A stretch of DNA of 64,000 nt from Haliotis asinina (GCF_037392515.1 NC_090288.1:57149673-57213672), one strand, 5' to 3'; shown: positions 36,127-49,231, counted from the stretch's first letter. Translations and numbers: made by a program. Notes: a model not told the origin generated them from the sequence alone.

Positions 36127-36380
36127 TTTGCACTTTAGGTCATGGGATCTGTGCCAAGTAACCTTTGTCAGACAGGTACACGAAGTCTGTAATTTAGACT
36201 ACTACTTCAATATTCTGGAGACAGTGGTGGCTGAGTGGGTTAGAGGGCTGACTTTGTGTCCTGGTGATTAGGTGCCCGACTCAACCTCATAAAAGCACCA
36301 GAAACTACTTTACTAGGAAAGTGTAATCCAAAAAATAGCATGCATTTTATTTGACCACTTTCTAAGTGGCAGTGTATTCA
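36127..36380 (+). repeat. SINE family C, decayed dispersed copy
   Basis: Matches the 298-bp array unit: GTCATGGGATCTGTGCC, ACAGTGGTGGCTGAGTGGGT, GGCTGACTTTGTGTCCTGG, then ACTTTACTAGGAAAGTGTAA and TTTGACCACTTTCTAAGTGG. CpGs of the array copies are TpG or CpA here and the B box is deleted. It runs past the tRNA-like part into the sequence that starts the next unit of the array. Confidence 0.75.
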
Positions 36381-36860
36381 CAAATATTCCCATGATTAGT
36401 GAAAAACTGTGTTTTCAACCTAACCTACAGAATAAAAGCAGAGTAAAAAGAGATATTTTGTATAAGGCATACCTATTTCCAACTTTGCAGCTCAGACTTC
36501 TGTGAGTATTCTCACAGCTCAATGTATAACTGCCAAGTATAATCTTTACTATTTACAAAGGCCATATATTTTTAAGTCAGTGTTGACTGGAAAGCCAGAT
36601 GACAGTATTGACATAGTTCACTCAACTTAAGTTAGGAAAAAACACAACACACATCAACCCTGCCTTTTTGAAAAATTAAGTAAAATAGAAAACAGGTGCT
36701 TGAGCCATCTTGTCTCATCTTCATCAATTCTATAAGTAAGTTGTGAGTGCAGTGGGTGAGATGCTGCATAGAACTGTAATACCCTTATGCACTGAAGCAA
36801 TTTCACTGCTTAGAACATGGTGCTAAGAGTACGATCTGGGTTTGGTCTGTTTTGGTTCGG
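36381..36860. other. No recognisable gene; almost no CpG
   Basis: More than 400 bases with virtually no CG dinucleotide. No exon seen. Confidence 0.45.
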
Positions 36861-37082
36861 GTGAGTGAGTGAGTGAGTTTAGTTTTACGCCGCACTAAGC
36901 CATATTCCAGCTATATGGCAGCGGTCTGTAAATAATGGAGTCTGTACCAGACAATCCAGTGATCAGCAACATGAGCATCAATCTGTGCAATTGGGAACCG
37001 ATGGTATGTGTCAACCAAGTCAGTGAGCCTGAAGTCCCAATCCCTTTGGTCGCCTCTTACGGCAAGCTCGGTTCGGCGTATA
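36861..37082 (-). repeat. SINE family B, full length
   Basis: Full-length copy: GTGAGTGAGTGAGTTTAGTT, ACGCCGCACTAAGCCATATT, CCAGCTATATGGCAGCGGTC, AGACAATCCAGTGATCAGCA, GCAATTGGGAACCGATGG and TCGCCTCTTACGGCAAGC. Confidence 0.85.
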
Positions 37083-37894
37083 AGATATGATCATAATGCA
37101 GAAAATTGACAAGAGCCAAACCTCACACTGTTGAATTACTTTGAATGACCAAAACTGTCACTTTATGACTAGAAAGATTTGACGGTAAGAAAACTAAACT
37201 AAATTAATTCTAGTATACCAAACTGAAGTCAAAATACAGCATTATACAAGGTATAGAAGGTACCCCTAGCTAACAGACCTCAAAACTAACTGTGGAAAAC
37301 TGTGATTCAAACCCATTATTATGGATTTCTAGTATGCCCAAGGAATGCAACTTCGCACAAAGAACTGAAGGACCCATCCGACCACTGATGCCCCGGTATG
37401 CACAAGGAAATCCCAACATGGCAATAGTGAGGCAGGTTTACCACTTTGGCGTGGAGCTAGTAGACAGGGACTGATTCACCAACTTCTAAACATGCCACTC
37501 ATAGTACTCAACAGATCTGGAGGGCCTGTATTAAACTTAGATCTCAATCTATGTCCTGTGACTCTACAAGCACCCTGAGGAAAAAAGTTATGTGTTTCAA
37601 AATCACGATTCCTCTTAAAGTCTTTCATTTTCAAAGCTGCTTTAACACAGCATTGTGACACTGAATTCAATCATTTAGAGTTAAGCCTCTTGCTGGTTTA
37701 ACTCAATCCAAACAATCAATCACATACGTTTAAACTGTTTTTAAGAAATAGGAACCATTAATTTTTCATTAGGCAAGTATTACCAACAACTGTTGCAGAC
37801 CTTGAGCTGGATAATAGCATATCCGCAGGTCTAGATGATTCCAATGAAAAGGTTTTCTTTCCAACACCACCACAAAAACAGAACACAGTACTGA
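37083..37894. other. No recognisable gene; 3' flank of ARF
   Basis: Lies just beyond the predicted ARF cleavage site. Short frames (37292-37474, 37476-37670) show no domains. Confidence 0.4.
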
Positions 37895-37918
37895 TTGTAA
37901 TACTACATACCATTTATT
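37861..37918 (-). terminator. ARF poly(A) signal and GU-rich element
   Basis: On the minus strand AATAAA lies at 37918-37913. It is followed 20-50 bases further by a GU-rich run (TGTGTTCTGTTTTTGTGG) at about 37890-37861. This is the first AATAAA downstream of the ARF stop, giving a 3' untranslated region of about 1.2 kb. Confidence 0.6.
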
Positions 37919-38227
37919 CCATAATTTCAGTCCCTCAGGTTTCAAATATACATAATACATTTGGATTATCACACTGAAAAATCAGTTGGCTTTCTTGATG
38001 CTTGACACGTCTTATCGACATCCATAAAAATCTGGCATCTAAAATAGTGAAATTTCCTTTGTATCATCAGTGACAAGTTACTACCAATAAATCACTTGTA
38101 CTACATATGAAAAGAACAAATATATACATCTGCAAAGAGTTGTTCTACTTCCTTGGTTATTTCAAGTCTGACACTTATATACATATTGTGGGACACAAAA
38201 AGAGATTCACTGCATATGCCTTGGGAA

Positions 38228-38745
38228 TGGGCGATCTTTGATGACATAGCATGTCAAGGAACAAGCTGCCTTTCAGTCTAGCTGTAGACAATGACTTCTT
38301 GCTACTTCAGAATCTTGGTTCCCGTGATGCTGTTATGATGTGTATACTATACACACAAGAGTTCTATCAATGTGCCCATTTGGCAAACACCTTTAGCTGG
38401 CAAAGAAGTGGAATGATAGGAAGAATAAATGTATATGGACTGTATCAAAATCTCAAACTCAGACAATTTCTGACTGGTAGATAAATAGTGGAAGCATACA
38501 TGTTCTCATACTATTATCAAATTATTTTTCCACACAGCTGTTGAGAACAGTTCCCTTTCATCAGAGATTAGGCAAGATGTATCTTGCAGAATTCAGTTCT
38601 CACAGGACATATTCCCAAAGACAAGCTTGTATCTGAATGTTACAAACAGAATGAACATCATTTGCAGCTTGCTGGGCAAATCAAATCAAACACTGAATCT
38701 TAATCACCTTAAAAATATACAGATGATCAACTCAAAGATCGCCCA
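38228..38745 (-). other. ARF 3' untranslated region with long-range inverted 14-mer
   Basis: TGGGCGATCTTTGA (38228-38241) and its exact complement TCAAAGATCGCCCA (38732-38745) both lie in the predicted 3' untranslated region and could pair across a 490-base loop. CpG is otherwise rare here. No coding exon is seen. Confidence 0.4.
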
Positions 38746-39121
38746 TCACAAATATGATCGCACGCTACAACAGATAAAGCAAAGGTAGAAGGTGTGAGTG
38801 GACATCTAATCAGATCTTGTTTCAGACAAACTGTATACTATTAGCAATTTTAACTTTCTAAATGTCCATGCAATAAATAATGATACTCTTTCCAATCCCT
38901 TCGTCTTCTTGAGGTGCAGATCTTGACACAGGAGAAAAGGCTCATTGCACTGAGATTCTCAACACTGTTCACTTTCCATAGGGTTTCTCACACATGAAAA
39001 TGACTAGGTCATATGAGTCAATTGTTACAGATGAAAAGTCAAAGAGAGTGTGGTCCCTATATCTTCGCTCCTGACAACACCATATACACATGGAAAATAA
39101 AACAATGTTGAAGTGTTTTTC

Positions 39122-39755
<634 letters not shown>

Positions 39756-39759
39756 TAGT

Positions 39760-40336
39760 AATATTCAACAGGCAACTATTGCTATGTGTCATGCGCTACT
39801 GAAAGATTAGTTGCACCAGGGATAATCTACAGCGGTTGCACATGTTTAAATTTGAAATGGTTGAAAATACTTGATATAATGAAACGTAATATAAACAGAA
39901 TTTTGTATTAGTCTGATCAGTAAACCGTCCTCCAGCTAGCAAGTAACACACAGTCAAATACAAATTACAACAACAGTCTACTGTCTACAGTGTCGATGAA
40001 TTATTACGCTTTTGAGATTGCATGACGTATTTTAAAGTCAGTCCATATATATATACGATGGATATCAATGTTATCAATCGACCGTATAAACATGGTATAA
40101 CGACCCGAAAAATATAAAAATGAGGTCATCTGTCAGGAACTGCTTTTATTTCCATACATCAAGTTGCAGTTTACTTGTTTAATGACCTATTAACAATGTT
40201 CTCGTATATTTATTTCAAATTCACGACCAGCTCATATTGTTTGTTTGGGTACCCGGTAGAACTTACCTGTAATCTTTATACATCGCGTAAGTGTAAACTT
40301 GAAATCTTTGGAGGGCTTAGCGCAAACGTTCTCGTA
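39760..40336. other. No recognisable gene; ARF upstream flank
   Basis: CpG-retaining flank. The plus frame 40175-40378 overlaps the inverted-repeat element that follows and is not supported. Confidence 0.4.
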
Positions 40337-40469
40337 TATACTGGACAAAATAAGTTAGGTATATTGGTATTTTTATGACTGATATTCTATCAGTATGTCA
40401 GTGAATAAATACACAATTATTCATAATTTAAAACTGTACAACTATCCCAGACTATTTCTGTCCAGTATA
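40337..40469. mobile_element. Inverted-repeat (MITE-like) element, diverged copy
   Basis: Starts TATACTGGACAAAATAAGTT at 40337 and ends with the partly matching complement GACTATTTCTGTCCAGTATA at 40450-40469. It shares termini and the spacer motifs ATGACTGATATTCTATCAGT with the copy at 55.3 kb. Confidence 0.65.
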
Positions 40470-40751
40470 TTTCACATTTTCACATTAACACTTAGCTTGA
40501 CATGTCCACAACCCCACAAAGTTTCTTGGCCTGCCACGTGACACATCTAAAATTACATTAGAAGGAAAATCCGACGTCCACGTTTACGATAATCACACAT
40601 GCAATCGAAATAATAAACATGAGGTATTTAATCTGAGCCTAACAGTCTTGAAACTTGTTATCATTTGTATGACTGGTGAAGTAACACAAACACAGATGCA
40701 GACACATCGATAGAATAAAACGTCAGATATGCCTGGGAAGAGGATTCACGA

Positions 40752-40801
40752 TTACGTCACCGTTGTTTTTCAATCTGTATTGAGCCGAAGACCAGTCGTC
40801 G
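40752..40801 (+). promoter_or_regulatory. Candidate promoter/first exon end
   Basis: A CRE-like TTACGTCA (40752-40759) is followed 42 bases later by an excellent splice donor (GTCG before GTAAGTATT, donor at 40802). The segment is CpG-containing. If real it would be a noncoding first exon of a plus-strand gene whose body extends into the CpG-poor zone beyond 45.9 kb. No downstream exon was identified. Confidence 0.25.
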
Positions 40802-40807
40802 GTAAGT

Positions 40808-42597
40808 ATTAAACTTTGTATCCAAGAAACAAAACAGTTTGCTGTTTAACAAAATTCAGTTTTACCATGAACTAATGTAACGTTCAATCACCCGAACGCA
40901 AGTGTTAACGTTACGACAGGCCCAAGACATATACAAGGGGGTAAAGCGAACTTACTTCGTGTCGAAAGTGACAGCTATCGTGTACTTTGTATCCACAGTC
41001 GATTATATCGCTGGTATGTTGTTGGGATACTGTGACGTAAAACAACACTCACTCATTAAAACGATATGGGAAAATTCCATTTGTATGGATTAAAGGCTTC
41101 TCCTTTCAGTTAGGCACGTCTATATGAGCAGCACTACGTTTTATATTCAAGGCGTGGTCACTATGCTTGTGTAATGAGAACAAGTAACTTTAACCAGCGT
41201 TAGTCTTCATGAATCACAGTATCATGATGTCCGAATCATTAAACTGTCTTATATTTCATGTAGCTCAACAAACCCTCGAGACAAATCGTTCAGATTATTT
41301 TGTCGATAGCCACATTAATTTGCCTTGTGTTTGAATAAAATAGGTTGCTCTTCGTCCTCTCCCTCACTAATTAGTATCACAGACCGTACGGATCACACAG
41401 AATACGTTAGATTCGACATGATACAAGTACCTTGAATCGTCAGAAGTTCGTGTCACAGAGTGTTATTTAAAGTTCTATGTTTTGTAAACAGCCGTAAGGG
41501 AAATACAATGCATCAAGCTTGAACAGAGTTATTCCCCTTCCCTGCACAGACTGTCCACTCATTCGGCTGTTGCTTGTCATCATAGTGTGTGCCGAGTACA
41601 GTGTAATGTGATTAAGTTGATCGGCTTATACCGACCACACCTACATAACGGTTTCGGAAATAATCGAAACACAACATTTGCATAAGATGCGACGATATGG
41701 GCATTGAAACTCAATGAACCATGAACCAAATATTGATGATGTCTCAAATGTGAATCTTAATCAAGGAGCATATTTTCATTTTATTTTCCTTCTTATCGTG
41801 ACCTTTCACTGTTTCTACTCTAACGCTTGGTTTGTTTTCTCAAGATAAATTGTGTCAAATGTTGACATATTACACAGTGCTTTTGATAACTACTTGTTCG
41901 AGGGACATCAAAACATAAACTGATAGGTCAAACGTAAGTCGGTCTAGGCAAACTTGGATTCTGCAGTATTCGTTACACTGCTATACCGTATAAGCTACAA
42001 CCGAGTCTTAGCTTAGTTAGACTGAAATTAAGCTTTCCCAACAAAAACCAGATTATACAACAAACTGCATATCGTCGCTATCTCGAAATGGGGATGTTTT
42101 GATTTCGCAAAGGAAATATTTTTGACCCAGAAAAATAAAAAAAGTTAATTTCCTGGTGTAAAAAGAACAAACATTTATGTTCCCTGTCCCAATAATAAAA
42201 CGTATACAGACTGTCTGTTTGATGATCCATTCCTCTCTTGAATGAAATATTGCTTACATCACATACACACAGAAACCTTAGCTATAAACAACTTGTTTAT
42301 TGCATAGAGAATTTCTGGCGTTGTGGATTTTCACACCAATGAACTGGAGTCTGAAACACGACGAACTGTGTGAATGTGTGTCTTTGAGTGCGTGTGTGTG
42401 TGCGTGTGTGTGTGCGTGTGTGTTGGGAACGGCATTCGATATACCTACTGGTCCACTAGCCAAGTGCTAGGTGATTGGTAAACGGGCAAGTAATGCTTTG
42501 TTGAAGCCATCCCAACAGGTTGAGCTGAAGATCTCAGCAGTTCTTTATTCAATGTACAGGACTAAAGAAAGAAATCTTTTTTGTGTGTGTTTGATTT
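40808..42597. other. No recognisable gene; SINE tail and GT microsatellite
   Basis: A family A/B tail remnant (GATACTGTGACGTAAAACAA) lies at about 41003-41057. A TG-rich microsatellite runs at about 42372-42422. Confidence 0.4.
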
Positions 42598-42690
42598 ACA
42601 GTGTGTGACGCTCATTCTCCCTCCGTGATATTGCTATAAGGCAGCGTAAAAGTAACTCGCTCACTCATTCACTCACTCACTCACTCACTG
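42598..42690 (+). repeat. SINE family A 3' part
   Basis: ACAGTGTGTGACGCTCATTC, CCGTGATATTGCTATAAGGC, then a long CACT tail. The tRNA-like head is missing. Confidence 0.65.
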
Positions 42691-42717
42691 ACCACGTCAT
42701 ACCTTTCGTCACTCATC

Positions 42718-42800
42718 ACTGCCAAACGCCAGGCAGATGAACAAGAAGTACCATCTTTTATCGCCCCTGGTTTGACGAAGAAGGATCGATCTGCCGCTCT
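42718..42800. repeat. Possible old SINE relic
   Basis: GCCAGGCAGATGAACAAGAA and GTACCATCTTTTATCG resemble the segment at 26019-26075. Family and ends uncertain. Confidence 0.25.
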
Positions 42801-44157
42801 CCCACCACACATTCTGCCCACTATAGACAATGGGGGAGGGTGTAATTTAAACAGAAGGGATAAAAGCAGTGTTAAGGGATACACTCCAGATCCTCACCCC
42901 TGCTTCACTGTGCAGTCAGGACGATCAATATACAGAAGGTTAACATGTCCTCAAGCGGAACTCCAAATAACAGGTTATATTCCGTCGTAAAAACTTTCTA
43001 TTTTCCGTACATTTATAACGATGCATGCTGCCCAATCATCTAAGCTGTGAAAAGTTGCGTCTCTTGAGGTGCTATGGTAAATTCCTTTGGGTGACGTCGT
43101 AGCTCTATGCTAAGGTCTGTTATTTACGATCATCTTAGCACTATAGTTGTTTTGTACAATGGGCAACGGCAACACGCGCGTGTCAGAGCGTTTACCAAAG
43201 TTTGAATCGCCAAAGACGTACAGCACTCCTGTCACATCAAACTCACGCCGTGGTTTAAATCGACTGTTGAAAGCGGCCGAAAATCCACTTCACGTACTTC
43301 TTGGCAATCGAAGTTGATATGTACATTAATAAAGTGCCTATTGGAAGCGGTAGTAAAATCCTCTGCACAAGCAAAATGTCTTGTGCTGAATCTTGTCCTA
43401 TAATAGCCATACTTCATTCAGTCAAGTTTAGGAAGAGATTTCGATATCGATCGTGGGCAGTTTAAGGGGACCTATCTAGTATTGATTGACCACATTCTTA
43501 GCGGGCAAGTAGCACCGATCCACAAGGAACAATGGTTGGAATATGTTGTGGTCGAAACTGGTATAACTCGTTTCAAATTTTGCCGTCGACTGTTGAGGAA
43601 TTATTGCTTGGTATTGAACGATATAATCGATCGATAACAAAATCGGACAGACAGAGAGTAAATGTCACCCGAACCAACCCATTCCTTAATGTTTAGACTT
43701 GCACATATTGACGACCACATTCAATTATATGAGATTTTCAAATCTCACTGTTGCGTCCCAAACTCAATCCAGAAAGTAGGCAGTCATGCGATGGATTTAG
43801 ATTCTAACGGTGTGAAATGTATAGATGCTAAGGTAGGACTAATTATTCGATAAAGGCACGCTTGACCACACTCAGTGTATCAGAGACCCTTTAGGATTTA
43901 AACGTTCTAACTTTCTTCATTATCAACTGTTGTAATCTTGACGTGTCCACAATTAGATTTGCATTCCCTGTCATCGATGTATTCTGTACTTAAATGGGAG
44001 ATGCATTTGAGGTGGCGGACACTCCCAGTGCGGCACATATATATCGTGTTCAGAATGACATGTACAGGGTAGGTAATTTACGTTGGCAAGCGTGCATAAA
44101 TTGTTGGCACGCCAAAACATGGTATTCGCGTCAGAAAATGTTGTGATTAGCAAATGA
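42801..44157. other. No recognisable gene; CpG-retaining
   Basis: CpG-rich for the window (for example CACGCGCGTGTCAGAGCG near 43174) but with no coding domain. Could contain regulatory sequence. Confidence 0.35.
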
Positions 44158-44276
44158 TTGAGTTTGGACCAACAATCCATTGATCACCAGCATGAGCATC
44201 AATCTACGAATCAGCGAGCCTGTCCACCGATCCCGTTAGTGGCTTCTAACACCAACCATGGGTTACTGGGGATCAA
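44158..44276 (-). repeat. SINE family B fragment
   Basis: AACAATCCATTGATCACCAG, CATGAGCATCAATCTACGAA, CGATCCCGTTAGTGGCTTCT and CCATGGGTTACTGGGGATCA. Confidence 0.65.
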
Positions 44277-46188
44277 CTCTGACCCGTACCTTCACCTGTC
44301 CAGTATTACGAAATGTGGTCTCCACGCCATGAAACAGTATTCAGACCATAGAGGCAGCGCATGTCATAGACAGTCCGTACCATGGTCGATGAAGATTACG
44401 TCGCACTTTGGTGCTAACACAACGCCATTGGCGTAAGACTCACGTTTTCATTACGTCACACCCTCAAATCGCACTCCAAACTGGGTTTATGCGAAAAATA
44501 TATTTTTAACTTCTTCAAATGACATTAATAGGTCTGAATACATTTGGGGGACTTTGCCCCATTGGACACACCCCTTCCCCACCCACCCATGTTCCATAAT
44601 GGACCCAGGCACCTAAAGCTTTTTTCTCCTTCGGGATACGTCAGGACGCATGTAGGCACTGATTACGTGAGTTTTTTTTGTTCAGTCTGGCAACACGGAC
44701 ATCTCTACGGCATTATCACTATGGAGCTAGTGTGTAACGTTTGGTGAGATCCCATTTGTCACTGATGTGACCATGACCAGAAACTGAATATTTGTTTGAG
44801 CTTTTTTTATTGAAATATATCTTTTGCGTTTCCCCTAAGTTCAAATTCAAATTACTTTATGAATCCTTTTTGGGATAAAACATTTTGAACGAATGTAACC
44901 AAACATGAATGTTTCAGCATGTCGATTTCTAACACCTGATGGTACGCCAATGTGTGCAGCCACACACTCGTCTCTTAGGATGAGTTTTTAAAAGCAGGCA
45001 TCTACGAACAGGAATCTATTAATGCGATCACTGGGTTCGTCGACGGCGCTAGATACTAATGGAAACACCGAACAAGCACATAATGTTCAAACGGACGCTT
45101 TACTTCGCATATTCCCCAATGACAGACCTTTCTACAACACCGTCGACGGCAATTCTCCATTCTATATCCCTAACGCAGTTGCATGCAACAACGATCTTGA
45201 TCTACGAAAGGCTTTGGTCTAATTGTTTCGGAATCGATCTGCCACCCCCCTGGTGACAATGGATCTGTCCATGGATGGCAACATTTCTGCATGGGCAATG
45301 GGCAGGGAGAAGGCTCCAATCCAAGACAGGGCTGGATCTGAGAGAAGCTTGCGTCAGGAAAAATCAATCCCTATCGTTTGAGCTCTGCCAAGGCAGCTGT
45401 CATCGGGGGATCGGACCGATCTGAGGTAAGCTTCCATTTTCCTAACGTTTCACTCACCAAACGACGTGTTTCGCTTAAATTTCCCAAGTATCTTGATAGA
45501 AAGACTATGAAGGACAGTCCCTCCAGCTGTTGTTCTTATTTTGTAAAGGATTATTATGAAAATGACCTCCAAGCGGAGGGATATCCCGTATTTTCCGTCG
45601 GCAGTCTACAGCGTTATGTAGTGCCCCTCGTGCAACTTGCCCGACAGGAGTGTCGTCAGCGCCCAGGAAGACTCAAACGTTCTCAGCGGCGCAATATGTG
45701 GAACGCTTTCCCAGACCGTTTTCATCAATCGGCTTGGGGTTGTATTGAATTTTAAGGGTACGAGAGGGGGAACTGGTCACCATAGCAACAGATAAGTTAT
45801 TGATTGGGGACTGCACTGGTGAATTCCTGCCATGGTCCGGTATCCTCAACCACTGACATTCCCTCAGTTTTGAGCAATCCTGCTTACTTTCACCTCCATC
45901 AAGATCAATAACCACTAGATTCCAGAGGATAACCTGTTAGGTCATTTGGATGCCTGTCAGTTAGCTGATGAAAGTGTCTTATCTGTTGGGATAGCCTATT
46001 CACACTAATTCTGGACTCAGTACGTTTGGATCTGTTGTTACTCTACGGGTTACTCACACGTGGTTGGCCACCCCATTATGTGCCAGGATAGGGCAAAGTA
46101 AGGTTATACCTCATTAGGTCAGAATGTTATACATAGATCTGAGCATTATTAGCAGATGTGTACCTGATCAGACCCAATTCCAAATGTT
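44277..46188. other. No gene recognised; open frames of unknown meaning
   Basis: Frames at 45022-45222 and 45378-45755 are coding-like in places (a GGSDRSE stretch running into a GTAAGC donor at 45426). They might be a decayed mobile element or gene, but I could match no family. Confidence 0.3.
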
Positions 46189-46616
46189 GTATACCATGAG
46201 ATGAGAACAATTTTACAATATTGTACACCATGAGATGAGAACCATTATACACTATGAGATGAGAACCATTTCACAATATACACCATGAGATGAGAACCAT
46301 TATACACCCTGGGACGAGAACCATTATGCACCATGAGATTGGAACCATCTTACAATATTAAACACCATGAGATGAGAACTATCATACAATATTATACACC
46401 ATGAGATGAGAACCATTATGCACCATGAGATGAGAACCATTATACAATATTATACATCATGAGATGAGAACCATTCACAATATTATACACCATGAGATGA
46501 GAACCATTATACACCATGAGATGAGAACCATTATACAATATTATACACCATGAGATGAGAACTATTATACACCAGAAGATGAGAACCATTTTACAATGTT
46601 ACACACCATGAGATCG
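46189..46616. repeat. Minisatellite, CACCATGAGATGAGAACCAT units
   Basis: Units of about 24 and 34-36 bases mix freely, according to whether an ACAATATTATA segment is included between CACCATGAGATGAGAACCAT cores. Confidence 0.85.
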
Positions 46617-46764
46617 AATCTGTTATAAGATATAACATACCTTGGTAACATGTTATCATATATTACTTTGAATCAGAACAAACCTCCAGTGGCAAATACT
46701 GTGGTGTCAGAACCTCAAATAGTGGTTCTTGTCATGAGATCTGAAAGGTCATACAATGCTGTAG
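46617..46764. other. Unique spacer
   Basis: Short AT-rich unique sequence; nothing recognised. Confidence 0.4.
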
Positions 46765-46928
46765 GGTGGTTGGGTACCCTAATGGTTAGAGCATTTGTTC
46801 GTTGAACCGACGATCCAGGTTTGTTTCCCCATATAGGTGCAATGTGTGAAGCTCACTTCTGGTGCCCCCCCCCCTGCCATGATATTACTAGAATATCACT
46901 AAAAGTGGCATAAACTAAACATGCTCAA
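46765..46928 (+). repeat. SINE family A, CpG-decayed
   Basis: GGTACCCTAATGGTTAGAGC, a mutated B box AGGTTTGTTTCCCC, GTGCAATGTGTGAAGCTCAC, a run of 11 C, then CATGATATTACTAGAATATC and AGTGGCATAAACTAAAC. Confidence 0.75.
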
Positions 46929-47606
46929 TTAGTGTGAGGTTTTAGATAAAAAGTTTAGAACTATTATAATTTTGTTACATACCACTGATTTTCCAACACA
47001 GAATAACAGCATTATTAAGATTTATAAACAATACATACTGTGATGAAAAGTTAGAGGTATATAACATGATTATATACCTCTGAATGACTTTGATTAACCA
47101 ATCACAACAGAATTTTTTACTGAAGTCATGGTAGAATTCTCTGTGTTACATGTTACAAACAATCTTTTGGCAGTTGTTAAAGATAAATGTTGAAAGAACA
47201 TTTAGTGCTTGATTTGAACCTTTTTTCCATCATCATCTGGAAATTACTGAAAGAAAAGTCACCCAGAACTCAAATATTTTCTTGAATGAAAACCCATGAT
47301 GTTGAGAAACAACAAGCATATAAAATGTCCACAACTGACATTCCAGTACTGTGTCATCTGATTCTCTAAATATTTCACTGTGATTTCTAGGTGATGAGTC
47401 TGGTCTAGTTATAGTTGTAAGGTTGACCATATTGACATAGGTGATTCTTAGGTTTGTACCTGTTGCACTGTACATTGTCCCCCTTGACCCAGTTATAACC
47501 ATGGCTTCCCTCCATGGACATACAATAACAATGACAGTAATGAATAGTAACAATAAGATAAATAATCTGAATCAGTGCTATTCTCACCTATCACAACACA
47601 CTTGTG
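46929..47606. other. No gene; 11-bp perfect inverted repeat
   Basis: AGAGGTATATA (47053-47063) and TATATACCTCT (47071-47081) form a perfect hairpin with a 7-base loop. The minus frame 47233-47553 has no domain. Confidence 0.4.
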
Positions 47607-47842
47607 AAGATCCAGGTTAGAATTGATCTTCAGCAACCCATGCTTGTAATAAGAAGTGATGGCCAGGCTTGCTGACTTGTTTGATGCATTGTACCCAACT
47701 TGCTTCAAGTGATGCTGACTTGTTTGATGCATCATACCCAACTTGCTTCAAGTGATGCTCATGATATCAATCACTGGATTGTCAGGCCCAGACTGGATTA
47801 TTTGTAGACCATGGCCATGTAATTTGAACACTGCTGAGTACA
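47607..47842 (+). repeat. SINE family B with internal 43-bp duplication
   Basis: GATCTTCAGCAACCCATGCT, GATGGCCAGGCTTGCTGAC, TCAATCACTGGATTGTCAGG, CAGACTGGATTATTTGTAGA and ACACTGCTGAGTA. The segment starting CTGACTTGTTTGATGCAT is present twice in tandem (47672 and 47715). Confidence 0.75.
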
Positions 47843-48119
47843 CACAAACAAAACCCAAACCATGTGACAGCTAAAGCAAACATTGGGCTAACTGCATGTG
47901 AAGTGTAAGACCAACTAAACTTGCACAAGACAGCATATTCTGAAAACATGACATGGCATTAAAGAAGAAAAAAGGTCTCTCTTACTTGGAGGAACCATTT
48001 CATCCACTTGTGATTATGGACAATAGGTGATCAAATTATGAAAGTATCTGTCATGATTAATCATGCCAAGCCTTATGCGCACAGCTACCCAGCTCACACA
48101 GCTGGATCTTCAAGGTAGT
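47843..48119. other. No recognisable gene
   Basis: CpG-poor unique sequence. Confidence 0.4.
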
Positions 48120-48359
48120 TAAATCAATATAAGAATAGTTTGATGGCCATATTGACTGAGCTGAAACCTCAAAGTGTTAAATTCAATTTTGCCATAGTTT
48201 GGTGGCCATACTGACTGAACTGAACCTCAAAGTGTTAAATTCAATGTAGCCATAGTTTGATGGCCATATTGACTGAGCTGAAACCTCAAAGTGTTAAATT
48301 CAATGTAGCCATAGTTTGATGGCCATATTGACTGAGCTGAAACTTCAAAGTGTTAATTT
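48120..48359. repeat. Tandem repeat, about 59-bp unit, 4 copies
   Basis: AGTTTGATGGCCATATTGAC recurs at 48137, 48196, 48254 and 48313, each followed by GAGCTGAAACCTCAAAGTGT. Confidence 0.85.
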
Positions 48360-48916
48360 CAGTATAGAAATAGTGTAATTTTCAAAAATATCTGTTTCAA
48401 AAAGACTGAAATGTCTATAGTAAGAAAACTTTAAGAGAAACATGTCTAGCACTGGTGGGAAAGGGTATATTCACCATTTTTTGAACACAGTATCATCAGT
48501 ATGGAACACTAATTACAAGCATTCGGCACACAGGAGATTTTGCCATTGTTGAACGTCTGTATTTGGTCCTGAGTGAGAGACCCAGATGTAAACAACATGC
48601 ATATGCAGATGTGGGCTGTTGGGATGGCACGGCAGCTATAGGACCTTTGATTCTTGTGAAATAAGCCTGTGGGAACCTGCAGCGCGTGGGTAAGTCTCTG
48701 TGGGTATTCCCTGGAAGACATTGCATTAATCATTGTCAGGAACCCTAAGAGGGGCATAAAGACATATCTATCACCCTCAGGATATATAACTTTGATGCAG
48801 TTGCATCACAGTAAGTGAGTAATGTTTTGTGCTGCTTTTATCAATGTTCCTTAACCATTCAGCTTCCCCACTACCTGGCAGTTGCATGATATTGTTTTCC
48901 AGAGACCATCATGAAA
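48360..48916. other. No gene; SINE tail remnant
   Basis: A reversed SINE tail (GTGAGTAATGTTTTGTGCTG) lies at about 48813-48850. A GTAAGT at about 48690 has no supporting open exon. Confidence 0.35.
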
Positions 48917-49140
48917 TGAGTTTAGTTTTATACTGCACACCACAATTTTACAGCAGTGTGGCAACAGTCAGTAAATAATCAAGTCTGAACCAGAAAATCA
49001 AGTGATCAACAGCTTGAGCATCAATCTATGCAATTTGGATACAATGACAGAGTCAACCAAGTCAGCAAGTCTAACCAGCCGATCCCTTTAGTTGCCTCTT
49101 ATGACAAACGTGTGTTACTGAGGATAAATTCCAACATGGA
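48917..49140 (-). repeat. SINE family B, CpG-decayed
   Basis: TGAGTTTAGTTTTATACTGC, CAGTAAATAATCAAGTCTGA, TCAAGTGATCAACAGCTTGA, GAGTCAACCAAGTCAGCAAG and GTTGCCTCTTATGACAAACG. Confidence 0.75.
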
Positions 49141-49231
49141 CCATTACGAGCCATATCATGCTGAAAGACCTTGTTGTTAGTGTTGACATACAATAAATGT
49201 TGGGAGAAAGTGTAGGGTAGTAGATAAAATA

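Noticed and set aside
44990..45760. DIRS-type retrotransposon or cellular exon
   Set aside because: Some segments looked loosely RNase H-like, but no continuous motif order could be matched.
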